Below, piece by piece: positions 15,783-24,798 of a stretch of 64,000 bases of DNA (position 1 is its first letter; each line of letters starts with the position of its first letter). The stretch is taken from assembly GCA_002418725.1 (NCBI GenBank), contig DIER01000042.1:13439-77438 (forward strand), read 5' to 3'. The notes below the pieces were generated by a model. The model was not told the origin of the DNA and searched no databases. It saw only the letters and a program-made list of their open reading frames with translations. Origin of the DNA: Acholeplasmataceae bacterium UBA5769 (GTDB lineage Bacteria > Bacillota_I > Bacilli_A > Acholeplasmatales > Acholeplasmataceae). A program made the position numbers and the translations under genes.

Positions 15783-17840
15783 ATGAAGGAGTATACCACC
15801 AAAGAAATTCGCAACATTGCCATTTTAGGACACCAAGGATCAGGCAAAACGAGTTTGTCTGAAGCGTTACTTTTCGCAGGTAAAGCCATCGACAAAAAGG
15901 GAGAAGTCGAAAGAAAAAATACCGTATCTGACTATTTAGTGGAAGAACAAAACAAACTATCAAGCCTTTCACTGAGTGTTCTACCCGTTGAATGGAAAGA
16001 CTATAAGTTAAACTTTATAGATGTTCCAGGTAGTGATGAATTTGTTGGCGATTTAAGCCAAGCCCTAGAAGTTGTTAAAGGTGCCGTGATTATGGTCGAT
16101 TCCCTAAAAGGTGTCGAAGTCGGTACTGAACGTGTATGGTTAGAAATTAGAAAACGTCACATTCCAGCCATTATTTATGTGAATAAAATGGATAAGGAAA
16201 ATGTGAAATTTGAAAAAGTATTAGAAGATATTCGTGAAAAGCTTGGTAAAAAGGCTGTTCCTTTCTGTTGGCCTATCGGGAAAAGCGAAAATTTTGAAGG
16301 ATTTGTTAACGTTATCGAAATGAAAGCACGTATCTTTGATGGCGTGGATTCACATGATGCACCCATTTGGGATGAAAAGAAACCTAAAGTAGACGAACTT
16401 CACAACATGATTTTAGAGAGTGTTGCTGAAACATCAGAAGAACTCTTAGATTTATTTTTAGCAGGCGAAGAAATTCCTGAAGCGAAGGTTAAAGAAGCGC
16501 TTCGTCAAGGGATTATTGAAGGTGAGCTCACACCTGTAATCGTTGGTAGTGCAACCAAAACCATCGGTGTGCGCACCCTATTAAACATGCTGATTGATTA
16601 TTTACCAGCACCAGACGAATTACGTCCACTCATCCTTCAGGATGCGAAAACAGGTGCAGAAGTGACTCGTCATACCCATGATGATGAACCATTCTCAGCG
16701 TATGTTTTCAAAACGACGGTTGACCCATTCTTAGGTCAAATCAATATGCTTAAGATTAACAGTGGTACTTTGAAACTTGGTCAAGATGTCAGTATCTCCA
16801 ATAAAGGCGAGATGAAAAAGATTACAAACGTCTTTATGCCAAGAGGTAAAACACAAGTGGAATGTCAATCATTCCATGCAGGTGATATTTGCGCTGTTGC
16901 AAAACTTGAAGGTATTGAAACAGGCGATACGCTCTCCGATCCAAAGAGTTTGGTCATCTATGAAGCGGTCACATTACCTACACCGGTGATCTATATTGCC
17001 GTTCATCCAAAAAATAAAAACGACGAAGATAAGATTTCGATGGCACTGAACCGCATCAATTTAGAAGATCCAACGTTCGAAATTAAACGTAATAAAGAAA
17101 CATCTCAACTTCTTTTAGGTGGCATGGGGATGACGCATCTTAATTACGTATTAGAACGCATTAAAAATATGTTTAAAGTTGATATTGAAATCGATGAACA
17201 AAAAATTGTTTATCGTGAAACCATCAAGAAAAAGGTGGATGCTGAAGGTAAACATAAGAAACAATCCGGTGGCGCTGGCCAATTTGGTCACGTATGGATT
17301 TGGTTTGAACCTTCGGATAAAGAGTTTGAATTTGCTGAAGATGTCTTCGGTGGTGCCGTTCCAAGAAACTACTTCCCAGCCGTTGAAAAAGGATTGATTG
17401 AAACCTTAGAAAATGGACCTTTAGCAGGATTCCCCGTCATCAATATTAAAGCAACCCTTCATGACGGTTCTTATCACCCTGTAGATTCCAATGAAATTTC
17501 ATTTAAACTGGCTGCAGCACTTGCCTTTAAGGAAGCATGTAAAACAGCACAACCCACCATTTTAGAACCTATCGTCAAAGTTCAAGTGACCATTAAAGAC
17601 CAATTCGTTGGTGATGTCATGGGTGACATGAACAAACGTAGAGGTAGAGTTCTTGGTATGGAACAAGCAGACGGATTCCAAGTCGTCATCGCTGAAGTTC
17701 CTGAAGCAGAAATCGTCAAATATGCCATCGACTTAAAGGCGATGACACAAGGTAGTGGATCATTTACCCGTGAGTTCTTAAGATACGAAGAAGTCCCACA
17801 TCACCTAATTGATAAGATTGTCGAAGCTTATAAGAAGTAA
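15783..17840 (+). CDS. Elongation factor G paralogue (EF-G2/FusA2-like GTPase)
   Basis: A 685-residue translational GTPase with all EF-G domains: G1 GHQGSGKT (16-23), G4 NKMDK (about 134), domain II, and the domain IV/V stretch GGAGQFGHVWIWFEP and DVMGDMNKRRGRVLGM. The switch II motif is DVPGSDEF (from residue 80) in place of DTPGHVDF, so the catalytic histidine is replaced by Ser. That and the divergence of the G domain point to the EF-G-like paralogue found in many Bacillota rather than the housekeeping fusA of the str operon. Its exact role in translation or stress is not established. A perfect AGGAGG ribosome binding site precedes the ATG. Confidence 0.88.
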   Translation: MKEYTTKEIRNIAILGHQGSGKTSLSEALLFAGKAIDKKGEVERKNTVSDYLVEEQNKLSSLSLSVLPVEWKDYKLNFIDVPGSDEFVGDLSQALEVVKGAVIMVDSLKGVEVGTERVWLEIRKRHIPAIIYVNKMDKENVKFEKVLEDIREKLGKKAVPFCWPIGKSENFEGFVNVIEMKARIFDGVDSHDAPIWDEKKPKVDELHNMILESVAETSEELLDLFLAGEEIPEAKVKEALRQGIIEGELTPVIVGSATKTIGVRTLLNMLIDYLPAPDELRPLILQDAKTGAEVTRHTHDDEPFSAYVFKTTVDPFLGQINMLKINSGTLKLGQDVSISNKGEMKKITNVFMPRGKTQVECQSFHAGDICAVAKLEGIETGDTLSDPKSLVIYEAVTLPTPVIYIAVHPKNKNDEDKISMALNRINLEDPTFEIKRNKETSQLLLGGMGMTHLNYVLERIKNMFKVDIEIDEQKIVYRETIKKKVDAEGKHKKQSGGAGQFGHVWIWFEPSDKEFEFAEDVFGGAVPRNYFPAVEKGLIETLENGPLAGFPVINIKATLHDGSYHPVDSNEISFKLAAALAFKEACKTAQPTILEPIVKVQVTIKDQFVGDVMGDMNKRRGRVLGMEQADGFQVVIAEVPEAEIVKYAIDLKAMTQGSGSFTREFLRYEEVPHHLIDKIVEAYKK

Positions 17841-17846
17841 AAAACA

Positions 17847-17881
17847 AACAAGCCCGCTAATATCAATTAGGAGGGCTTGTT
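17847..17881 (+). promoter_or_regulatory. Hairpin enclosing the ribosome binding site of the ComF-like gene
   Basis: A 9-bp perfect stem AACAAGCCC (17847-17855) / GGGCTTGTT (17873-17881), with an inner TAAT/ATTA pairing, ends one base before the ATG at 17882. The AGGAGG (17869-17874) of the downstream gene is partly inside the stem. There is no U-run, so it is not a normal terminator; it may restrain translation of the downstream gene or protect the 3' end of the EF-G2 message. Confidence 0.6.
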
Positions 17882-18262
17882 ATGCTTTGTGAACATTGTC
17901 AAAAACGAATCATCCCAAAGCGAACGCTTTGGAACTTGTTTGAACCAGAGATTCATCATCTATGTGAGATGTGCTATCAAACTTATCCACTTTTACCGAC
18001 ACATGAAGTGATTCCGGTTGAAGGGGGAAGGGCAGACGTATTTACATTGATCTCAAAACCGTATCCCGTCACACCGATGGCCTATCAATCATTTTTCATG
18101 AGTTATTATCAGATGCACGAGATCTACTACAAACACCACGTTCTACTCATCTTTGATGCAATCTCTGATGACGTTTGGCATTTGCTTGATCATTTGTCGT
18201 TTGGCAATCTAATGATTGTCAGACTCTACGAAAATAGTCATGATAAAGGAGAAGAACTATGA
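17882..18262 (+). CDS. ComF-like zinc-finger stub without phosphoribosyltransferase domain
   Basis: A 126-residue protein. The N-terminus has a four-cysteine pattern, MLCEHCQKRI (Cys3, Cys6) and LCEMC about 25 residues later, like the zinc finger at the start of ComFC/GntX proteins. ComFC continues into a phosphoribosyltransferase domain of more than 150 residues, which is missing: the rest (…HHVLLIFDAISDDVWHLLDHLSF…) is short and has no PRPP loop. The next gene is hpf, and comFC-hpf is a frequent Bacillota gene order, which supports descent from comFC. It is intact as a reading frame, so it is either a reduced functional protein or an early relic. Confidence 0.6.
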   Translation: MLCEHCQKRIIPKRTLWNLFEPEIHHLCEMCYQTYPLLPTHEVIPVEGGRADVFTLISKPYPVTPMAYQSFFMSYYQMHEIYYKHHVLLIFDAISDDVWHLLDHLSFGNLMIVRLYENSHDKGEEL

Positions 18263-18810
18263 AATTCGAAATTGTAGGAAAGAATGGTTTTACACCCACT
18301 GACGCCATCAAGGCATACGCGGAAAAAAGATTACACAAAGTGGTATCCTTCTTTGGTCCGGATGTTATTTATGAGGTTCGTGTGGTCTGCAAAGTCTATA
18401 AAGATCACCACAAAATCGAAGTAACAATTCCTGCGAAAGGTACAGTACTTCGTGCAGAAGTTTCTGACCCTGATATGTATTCAGCTATTGACAAAGTAAG
18501 TGATAAACTAGTCGCTCAAATCAGACGCCATAAAGATAAACTCAAGAATAACCTTGAAAAAGAAGGCGTCAAGCAAGCTTATAGCCGTGAATTTGATGTT
18601 GAATCTTTAGAGAAAGACATTTTAGCATCACAGTTGGTTAAGTCAAAGAAAGTTGAACTTAAACCGATGACTGCTGAAGAAGCGATTACCGCGATGGAGT
18701 TATCTGGACATGATTTCTATGTGTATTTAGATCGTGAATCATTTAGAACCAATGTGGTATACCGCAGAGATGATGGCGATTACGCAATTATTGAAACTCA
18801 ACCTTTGTAA
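18259..18810 (+). CDS. hpf: Ribosome hibernation promoting factor, long form
   Basis: A 183-residue protein with an N-terminal S30AE/RaiA domain (GKNGFTPTDAIKAYAEKRLHKV, about residues 6-95) and the C-terminal domain of the long form (KKVELKPMTAEEAITAMELSGHDFYVYLDRES… about 130-183) that drives 100S dimer formation. It inactivates 70S ribosomes in stationary or starved cells. The start overlaps the stop of the ComF-like gene (ATGA), with AAAGGAGAAG as ribosome binding site, so translation of hpf may be coupled to the hairpin-controlled upstream gene. Confidence 0.95.
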   Translation: MKFEIVGKNGFTPTDAIKAYAEKRLHKVVSFFGPDVIYEVRVVCKVYKDHHKIEVTIPAKGTVLRAEVSDPDMYSAIDKVSDKLVAQIRRHKDKLKNNLEKEGVKQAYSREFDVESLEKDILASQLVKSKKVELKPMTAEEAITAMELSGHDFYVYLDRESFRTNVVYRRDDGDYAIIETQPL

Positions 18811-18833
18811 GGAAGCTGCGGCTTCCTTTTTTT
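18811..18833 (+). terminator. Intrinsic terminator of hpf
   Basis: Stem GGAAGC / GCTTCC, loop TGCG, followed by T7, directly after the stop codon. Confidence 0.9.
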
Positions 18834-18840
18834 ATGCAAC

Positions 18841-18870
18841 AAAAAAGCGATGATCGTCTCATCGCTTTTG
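18841..18870 (-). terminator. Intrinsic terminator of sodA
   Basis: An 11-bp stem (AAAAGCGATGA / TCATCGCTTTT, loop TCGTC) with an A-tract that becomes the U-run on the minus strand, 13 nt after the sodA stop. Confidence 0.85.
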
Positions 18871-18882
18871 TTTAGATTAAGA

Positions 18883-19488
18883 TTAAAGTGCTTCTTTGTA
18901 TAAACCTTCAACAACATCCCAGTTCACGACACTGAAGAACGCAGAAACGTAGTCAGGGCGTCTGTTTTGATAGTTAAGGTAATACGCATGTTCCCAAACA
19001 TCTAAACCGAGGATGGGTTTGCCTTCTGCAAGTGGTGTATCTTGGTTTGGCGTTGATAAAACTTTTAAAGATTTATCATGATTAACGATAAGCCAAGCCC
19101 AACCAGAACCAAAACGTGTTTTTGCAGCATTGGAAAACAATTCCTTAAAGGCATCAAATGAGCCAAAAGCTTTTTGGATGGCTTCCAATAATGCACCTTG
19201 TGGTGTTTGTCCGTTGTTGACTTTTAAAAGTGGCCAGAAGAAACTGTGGTTGAAGTGACCACCACCGTTGTTTTGTACAGCACCACGAATGTCTTGTGGG
19301 ACTTTAGATAAATCTTTTAACATGTCCTCAAGGGGCAAGTTAAATTCAGGATGCTTTTCTAAAGCAGCGTTTAAGTTTGTAATGTAAGCTTGATGATGCT
19401 TGGTATAATGGATTTCCATTGTTCTCGCATCGATAAAAGGTTCTAATGCATCATATGCATAGTTTAACTTTGGTAATGTGTATGACAT
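18883..19488 (-). CDS. sodA: Superoxide dismutase (Mn/Fe family, probably Mn)
   Basis: A 201-residue enzyme that converts superoxide to hydrogen peroxide and oxygen. The four metal ligands are His27, His81 ([10 protein letters not shown]), Asp163 and His167 (DVWEHAYY). The Gly-rich GGGHFNH and the NQDTPL glutamine are features usually associated with manganese preference. There is no signal peptide, so it is cytoplasmic. It stands alone on the minus strand, with AGGAGGAAT before the ATG. Its presence implies exposure to oxygen. Confidence 0.97.
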   Translation of the reverse strand: MSYTLPKLNYAYDALEPFIDARTMEIHYTKHHQAYITNLNAALEKHPEFNLPLEDMLKDLSKVPQDIRGAVQNNGGGHFNHSFFWPLLKVNNGQTPQGALLEAIQKAFGSFDAFKELFSNAAKTRFGSGWAWLIVNHDKSLKVLSTPNQDTPLAEGKPILGLDVWEHAYYLNYQNRRPDYVSAFFSVVNWDVVEGLYKEAL

Positions 19489-19564
19489 ATTTCATTCCTC
19501 CTTATTGATACCTCTATCTTATCAATTATTTGGCATCTTATCAAATGATTTGCCCTTTTTAAAT

Positions 19565-19592
19565 AAAAAAAGTCTAAATTATGGATTAGACT
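19565..19592 (-). terminator. Intrinsic terminator of rqcH
   Basis: On the minus strand, AGTCTAA and TTAGACT pair around an 8-nt loop and run into seven U residues; the stem starts within the stop codon. Confidence 0.8.
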
Positions 19593-21148
19593 AATTTTAA
19601 ATAGTGCTTGATTTTTTCTTCATCGATATCGATATAGATGGTTTGCTGATTTTTATAAGTGACCTTGTATCCGGGAACACCAGGAATCTTTTTAATATAC
19701 TTAATCAACGTGTAATCGACAGGAATCGATGAAGATAACTTCATGCTTGAAAAGTAGGCAGCAAGCATCGCAGCTTTTCTAAGAATGGTTTCGTTTAGTT
19801 TAGAGGTGTTGACAACCACATGTGCCCCTGGTGCATGTTGGACGTGAAACCAATAATCATCCTTTTCTGCAAGTGTGTGGGTGATGTATTCGTTTTGCAA
19901 GTTGTTTCGTCCAATCGTATAGGTGATTTCACCCTCACGAAGCATGGTGAGTTGAGGTTTATCTTTCTTTTTCTTCACTTTTTCCGGTTTCGCTTTTTTA
20001 TAACCATAAACGACCAGTTCAGCCTCTAAATCTTTGATTGTATCTTGTGTGGACATGGATAAAAAGAAGTAAAGGGAGGTAAAGTGTTCAATTAAAGCTT
20101 GATTTTGTGTGATCTGTTCACCGATGTGATGGATACCACGTTTCGCTTTTTGGTATTTCTTGTAAGCATCCTGTGCATGATCATTGAGTGATTTTGAGGG
20201 ATCTAGGCTGTAGGTTGTACCTCCTAAGTCGATGTGCGCGTAATTGGCTGAAAGATCTAAACCACTGGCATAAATCAAATCACCTAATTGCTTGATGTTA
20301 AGTTGTTCTTTGGTTTCATCTAATAAAGCTTCAAGTTGTTGTTTCTTGCCTTCTAGTTTTTTTAATTGTTTTTCAATAAACAGTTTTTGTGAGATGTAGG
20401 CAGGTTTTTCTGTCTTGATGTCATCATCTAAGAGTAATGAGAGCGATGGATAATGTTTCTTTTTCACATCTTCACCAAAAAGATCAAAGACATAAAAACG
20501 ATTTGTTTGGATGTTTCGTGTGGGATGAAAGGGCAGTTCTGACCACTGTTGGCGATGCTCATCAAGATAACGTGCTAACATAGGCGAGATGCCCATATAA
20601 GTGTCTACGAGACTTTGTGGGGATTCAATCTTCTGATAATCAATCATGGACGCATTCTTTTTATCCGATGGGAAAAAGGTGAATTGTGCCTGAGGAAGAA
20701 GTTGTCTTCCGGTATCGAAAAACATTTTCTTGAAAGTATCCATGATGATACCATCTTTCACTAAAATCAAATTGGAATGTCTTCCCATCGCTTCAAAAAT
20801 GAGTTTTTTAGGCACAGGACCATCGATAAGGTCGTAGGTGATGAAGTTTAAAATCATGACGCGGTCGGTTTCATATTGTGTGATGGACTCCAATATGGAG
20901 CCTTCTAAATGTTTTTTTAAGGTCATCAAAAATTGTGATGTTTGGGTCTCACTGAGCATATGATGGGTTAAGTGCATCCGAAAATGTTCAGCAGAAATGT
21001 TGATGGCTAAGTGCTTTTTCTCACGCTGATGATAAAAAGATAGCACAAAAGCATGCTCATCTTGTTGCATAATCTTTTCAAGTCTTGCACGCTCTAGCGC
21101 TTGATTTAGTTCGCGTGTCAAATGATAAATAAAATACCCATCAATCAT
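19586..21148 (-). CDS. rqcH: Rqc2 homologue RqcH (NFACT / FbpA family)
   Basis: A 520-residue protein with an N-terminal NFACT-N domain (MIDGYFIYHLTREL…, with Asp95-Arg96 in TDRVMIL and the EAMGRHSNLIL motif), a central coiled coil (about 270-330) and a C-terminal NFACT-R domain (EITYTIGRNNLQNEYITH, HVQHAPGAHVVV). In Bacillota this protein binds obstructed 50S subunits and recruits tRNA-Ala to add C-terminal alanine tails that mark nascent chains for degradation. ATG 21148 is chosen because GAGGTG precedes it and the family begins at this point; an upstream in-frame ATG lacks a binding site. It is divergent from gmk. Confidence 0.94.
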   Translation of the reverse strand: MIDGYFIYHLTRELNQALERARLEKIMQQDEHAFVLSFYHQREKKHLAINISAEHFRMHLTHHMLSETQTSQFLMTLKKHLEGSILESITQYETDRVMILNFITYDLIDGPVPKKLIFEAMGRHSNLILVKDGIIMDTFKKMFFDTGRQLLPQAQFTFFPSDKKNASMIDYQKIESPQSLVDTYMGISPMLARYLDEHRQQWSELPFHPTRNIQTNRFYVFDLFGEDVKKKHYPSLSLLLDDDIKTEKPAYISQKLFIEKQLKKLEGKKQQLEALLDETKEQLNIKQLGDLIYASGLDLSANYAHIDLGGTTYSLDPSKSLNDHAQDAYKKYQKAKRGIHHIGEQITQNQALIEHFTSLYFFLSMSTQDTIKDLEAELVVYGYKKAKPEKVKKKKDKPQLTMLREGEITYTIGRNNLQNEYITHTLAEKDDYWFHVQHAPGAHVVVNTSKLNETILRKAAMLAAYFSSMKLSSSIPVDYTLIKYIKKIPGVPGYKVTYKNQQTIYIDIDEEKIKHYLKLV

Positions 21149-21235
21149 GAAAATACACCTCATGGCTATTTTACCATAAACGCCTTATCAACCTCTTCTT
21201 GAAAACGCTATTGAATGTAAATTGTTTCATTTCTA

Positions 21236-21264
21236 TTTACAGTCTTGGATAAATCATATATAAT
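21236..21264 (+). promoter_or_regulatory. Promoter of gmk-rpoZ
   Basis: TTTACA (21236-21241), 17-nt spacer, TATAAT (21259-21264), 32 nt before the gmk start. Confidence 0.7.
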
Positions 21265-21296
21265 AGTTAATAAATGTCTTAACTAGGAGGAGCCTC

Positions 21297-21917
21297 ATGA
21301 AACTCAATGAACGTGGTTTACTTGTTGTATTATCTGGCCCTTCAGGTGTTGGCAAAGGTACGGTAAGAAGAGCACTCTTTCAAATGCCAAACCATGATCT
21401 GGTCTATTCAGTTTCCATGACCACCAGAGCACCTCGTCCTGGTGAAGTGGATGGTGTCGACTATTATTTTGTCAGCAAAGAAACGTTTTTACAGCGCATA
21501 AAAGATAATAAGTTTTTAGAATGGGCAGAATTTGTTGGCAATTATTATGGCACACCAAGAGATAAAATTGAAGAACAGCTTGATCAAGGTAAAGAAGTTG
21601 TTTTAGAGATAGAAGTTGAAGGTGCCCTTCAGGTAAGAAAACAAATGAAAGACGCAGTCTTTATTTTCTTGGTTCCACCCGGGAAACATGCGCTTTATGA
21701 TCGCTTAAAACAACGCGGTACAGATACGCTAGACATGATAGAGCGCCGTATGAAGAAAGCTGAATCAGAATTTTTACTCGCCCATAAATACGACTATATT
21801 GTTGTTAACGATGAAGTGAATAACGCTGCAGACCGTATTATGGCGATCATCCGTGCCGAGCACGCGAAAACCGAAAGAACAATTCATAACTATATTAAGA
21901 TGATTGGAGAAAAATAA
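21297..21917 (+). CDS. gmk: Guanylate kinase
   Basis: A 206-residue enzyme that phosphorylates GMP to GDP. The P-loop is GPSGVGKGT (14-22), followed by the GMP-binding signature SVSMTTRAPRPGEVDGVDYYFV and the later EIEVEGALQVRKQ block. It has full family length, an AGGAGGAGC ribosome binding site, and rpoZ 3 nt downstream, the classic gmk-rpoZ pairing. Confidence 0.98.
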   Translation: MKLNERGLLVVLSGPSGVGKGTVRRALFQMPNHDLVYSVSMTTRAPRPGEVDGVDYYFVSKETFLQRIKDNKFLEWAEFVGNYYGTPRDKIEEQLDQGKEVVLEIEVEGALQVRKQMKDAVFIFLVPPGKHALYDRLKQRGTDTLDMIERRMKKAESEFLLAHKYDYIVVNDEVNNAADRIMAIIRAEHAKTERTIHNYIKMIGEK

Positions 21918-21920
21918 AAC

Positions 21921-22136
21921 ATGGTAAAAAATAAAGATGGAATGCGTTATCCCTCAATCGATAAACTGCTATCCAAAATTGACTCTAAATACAAATTAGT
22001 TTATGCAGCAAGCAAAGTTGCACACATTATTGAGTCAGATAAATTAAAAGTTGAAGGATCACAATGTGTGAAAAGCATTGGTATCGCTTTAGAAGAAATT
22101 TTAGACGACAAAGTGCATATTGATTTTGAATCTTAA
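21921..22136 (+). CDS. rpoZ: RNA polymerase omega subunit
   Basis: A 71-residue protein with the omega core MRYPSIDKLLSKIDSKYKLVYAASKVAHII, in which PSID, KIxSKYxLV and the A-x-R/K-A helix are conserved. It helps assemble and stabilise the beta' subunit. It lies directly behind gmk and ahead of a terminator. Confidence 0.95.
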   Translation: MVKNKDGMRYPSIDKLLSKIDSKYKLVYAASKVAHIIESDKLKVEGSQCVKSIGIALEEILDDKVHIDFES

Positions 22137-22162
22137 GAAAGCGTTCATCGCTTTCTTTTTTT
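22135..22162 (+). terminator. Intrinsic terminator of gmk-rpoZ
   Basis: Stem AAGAAAGCG / CGCTTTCTT, loop TTCAT, then a T-run; the stem begins in the rpoZ stop codon. Confidence 0.9.
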
Positions 22163-22201
22163 ACCTCAAGGTTTTGTGTTACAATAAAAGAGGTGAAAAG
22201 A

Positions 22202-23932
22202 GTGAATTTAAAAGATAAAATTGCGCTTTTACCAACAGAACCGGGTTGTTACTTGATGAGAGATGCACAAGACGAAGTCATTTATGTTGGTAAAGCTAAA
22301 AATTTAAAAAACCGGGTAAAATCATATTTTACGGGTGCCCACAATGAAAAAACAACACGACTCGTCCAAGAGATTCGTGATTTTAACTATGTGCTCACCA
22401 ACAGTGAACGCGAATCACTCATCTTAGAAAATAACCTCATTAAACAATACCTACCTAAATATAACATTCGGCTTGTGGATGATAAAACATACCCCTATAT
22501 TGAACTGACTGAAGAAGCACATCCAAGACTTCAAGTGGTTAGACAAAAAGAGATTAAAGGACGTGTTTTCGGTCCTTATCCAAACGTCTATGCAGCAAGA
22601 GAAACGGTTCGATTACTCAATCGGCTCTACCCCTTTAGAAAATGCGATGTCATGCCTAAAAAGGCATGTCTTTATTATCATATCGGACAATGTTTAGCAC
22701 CTTGCATTCATCCAAAGGTGGAATATCAAAACACCATCAAAGAACTCACAAAGTTTCTCAAAGGGGATACAAAAGATGTGTTAGTCAAACTTAATCAAGA
22801 AATGATGGAAGCAAGCGAAGCGATGCAGTTTGAAAAAGCCATCGAATATCGTGACATGATCAATCACATCGAAGCAACCACAGAAAAACAAATCATTAAC
22901 TTAAATGATTTTAAAGACCGGGATGCGATCAGCTATGCATTTAGTCAAGATGACATTTCACTGGCTATTTTGGTGATGCGTCAAGGAAAAATCATTGATC
23001 ACCATCAAGTGGTTTTCGCTTATGCGGGTGAAGTGATGGATAACGTGCTCAGTTATCTTCAACAATTTTATGAGCTTCAAATGCCTGATGAACTCTTGTT
23101 CTCTGAACGTTTTTCTTTAGAGGATATTGAACCATTTTTTGGTAAAAAAGCGATCATACCTAAAATTGGAGATAAGAAAAAAGTGGTTGATCTCGCATCA
23201 AAGAATGCGGATTATGATCTAGAACATCACTTTATGCTCTATCGCCATCGCGATGAGAAAAGACAAAAAGCATTGGAAGATTTATCTGCTCTTGTCCATA
23301 CGGACGTGAAAGTGATTGATATTTATGACAATGCACAACTCTTTGGTACTGCACCCATTTCAGCCTGTGTCGTTTTTAAAAACGATGGTTTTGACAAGAA
23401 GAGTTACCGAAAGTATCATTTACAGACAACAACCAATGATGATTATCAAGCAATGAAAGAAGTCACGTATCGACGATATCAAAAAATGCTTGTTGAAAAT
23501 CACCCTTTTCCAGATCTCATTTTAGTCGATGGTGGAAAAGGACAACTGAGTGCTGCCAAAGAAGTCCTTGATAGTTTAGGGTTAAAGATTAAAATAGCAG
23601 GCTTAAAGAAAAATAGCAAGCATACCCTTGAAGCACTCGTTTATGAAAATGAAGTGATTCCTCTTCTTAAACAAAGTGAACTTTATAAATTCTTACTTAA
23701 ACTCTCAGAAGAAGTGCATCGATTTGCGATTACCTTTCATAGAGAGACGCGCAAAAAGAAGGCAGCATCATCCATTCTTGATGATATTAAAGGGCTTGGC
23801 GAAAAAAGAAAAAAGCTTTTATTAAGCCATTTTACAAGTATTGAACAGATCAAACAAGCCTCTGTTGAAGAACTGAAATCACTGGGCATACCCGAAGCGG
23901 TAGCCAACGCTATGAAAGAGGAGTTACTATGA
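22202..23932 (+). CDS. uvrC: Excinuclease ABC subunit C
   Basis: A 576-residue nucleotide-excision-repair nuclease that makes the 3' and 5' incisions around a lesion. It has the GIY-YIG domain (GCYLMRD…EVIYVGKAKNLKNRVKSYF), a cysteine-rich linker (CLYYHIGQCLAPC), a UVR motif (FEKAIEYRD), the RNase H-like domain (DNAQLFGTAPISACVVF, LILVDGGKGQL) and C-terminal helix-hairpin-helix (IKGLGEKRKKLLLSHF). GTG 22202 is chosen because AGAGGTGA forms its ribosome binding site; the GTG at 22193 is part of that site. The exonuclease gene downstream overlaps its stop by 4 nt. Confidence 0.96.
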   Translation: MNLKDKIALLPTEPGCYLMRDAQDEVIYVGKAKNLKNRVKSYFTGAHNEKTTRLVQEIRDFNYVLTNSERESLILENNLIKQYLPKYNIRLVDDKTYPYIELTEEAHPRLQVVRQKEIKGRVFGPYPNVYAARETVRLLNRLYPFRKCDVMPKKACLYYHIGQCLAPCIHPKVEYQNTIKELTKFLKGDTKDVLVKLNQEMMEASEAMQFEKAIEYRDMINHIEATTEKQIINLNDFKDRDAISYAFSQDDISLAILVMRQGKIIDHHQVVFAYAGEVMDNVLSYLQQFYELQMPDELLFSERFSLEDIEPFFGKKAIIPKIGDKKKVVDLASKNADYDLEHHFMLYRHRDEKRQKALEDLSALVHTDVKVIDIYDNAQLFGTAPISACVVFKNDGFDKKSYRKYHLQTTTNDDYQAMKEVTYRRYQKMLVENHPFPDLILVDGGKGQLSAAKEVLDSLGLKIKIAGLKKNSKHTLEALVYENEVIPLLKQSELYKFLLKLSEEVHRFAITFHRETRKKKAASSILDDIKGLGEKRKKLLLSHFTSIEQIKQASVEELKSLGIPEAVANAMKEELL

Positions 23933-24756
23933 AAAAAATCATCCATCAAGTCGATCAAAAACACTCCGTTTTCTATGTGATTTTAGAGGGAAGAAAAATT
24001 GGTTTTTATCTATCCAATCGCTTATCGAAAATTTTCTTTTCTTATCTTGATCAAGGTGTTTTGGTTGATTTTGAAATTCAACCTAAAATGAAAAAGATCG
24101 GACTTATCTATTATTATCAGGTCGCTCATTTCAATCAAATCATTCGCTTAAATCCCTATCAAGTACACTATGATTTATACAGTTTGAGAAATCAAATGAA
24201 AGATGTGTTAACACAGCATCATTATTATCTTTATATTGATTTTGAAATGACCATGCCAGGTTACCGTGAGGAAAGTTTTCGTCCTGAAATCATACAGGTA
24301 GGTTATGTGCTTGCAAGAGCTAAAGAAAATGCTGTTTTACAAGATGGCTATTACGTTCTTCCCAAAGAAGCTAAAACTTTATCAAAACGTACCAAACGAT
24401 TCTTAAACTTAGACGAAGAGGTCTTCTTTAAACAAGCGATACCTTATGAGATGTTCTATGACAAACTTGAAGCGATCATGGAAGCATATCATCCCAAACT
24501 CGTGGTTTGGGGAAAAAACGATTTAACCGCGCTCAATGATTCTTTTAATCTCCATCAAAAAAAGAGATTAACCAGTGATCAAGATTTCATCGACTTACTA
24601 AAACTCCACAAAGATTATTTTAATTTAAAAGATGATTTAGGACTGTTTAAAGCCTATCAAACCTATTACGACATTTCATTTGATCAAGCGCATGATGCCA
24701 AAGACGATGCGTTTGTGACGAAACTTGTGTTTGACGCATTTCTATCCTATATGTAG
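23929..24756 (+). CDS. DEDDh-type 3'-5' exonuclease
   Basis: A 275-residue protein. The C-terminal two thirds is an RNase T/DnaQ-like exonuclease: DFEM (Asp104, Glu106) as ExoI, KNDLTAL with a central Asp (about 201), and HDAKDDA (His255, Asp260) as ExoIII, the full DEDDh set. The first 90 residues form an extra beta-rich domain that may bind nucleic acid. It resembles KapD/ERI-like exonucleases. The ATGA overlap with uvrC suggests cotranscription, so a DNA repair or RNA processing role is possible; substrate is not determined. Confidence 0.82.
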   Translation: MKKIIHQVDQKHSVFYVILEGRKIGFYLSNRLSKIFFSYLDQGVLVDFEIQPKMKKIGLIYYYQVAHFNQIIRLNPYQVHYDLYSLRNQMKDVLTQHHYYLYIDFEMTMPGYREESFRPEIIQVGYVLARAKENAVLQDGYYVLPKEAKTLSKRTKRFLNLDEEVFFKQAIPYEMFYDKLEAIMEAYHPKLVVWGKNDLTALNDSFNLHQKKRLTSDQDFIDLLKLHKDYFNLKDDLGLFKAYQTYYDISFDQAHDAKDDAFVTKLVFDAFLSYM

Positions 24757-24787
24757 AAAAAAACTAGAAGTGATTTCTAGTTTTTTT
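24757..24787. terminator. Bidirectional terminator between exonuclease and rnj
   Basis: Stem AAACTAGAA / TTCTAGTTT (loop GTGAT) with an A-run on the left and a T-run on the right, serving both convergent genes. Confidence 0.88.
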
Positions 24788-24798
24788 GTTCGTTTTCT

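Noticed and set aside
17882..18262. Frameshifted comFC pseudogene
   Set aside because: The frame is open, has a good ribosome binding site and ends by overlapping hpf; no remnant of the phosphoribosyltransferase motif is visible in other frames, so a reduced intact gene is the simpler reading.
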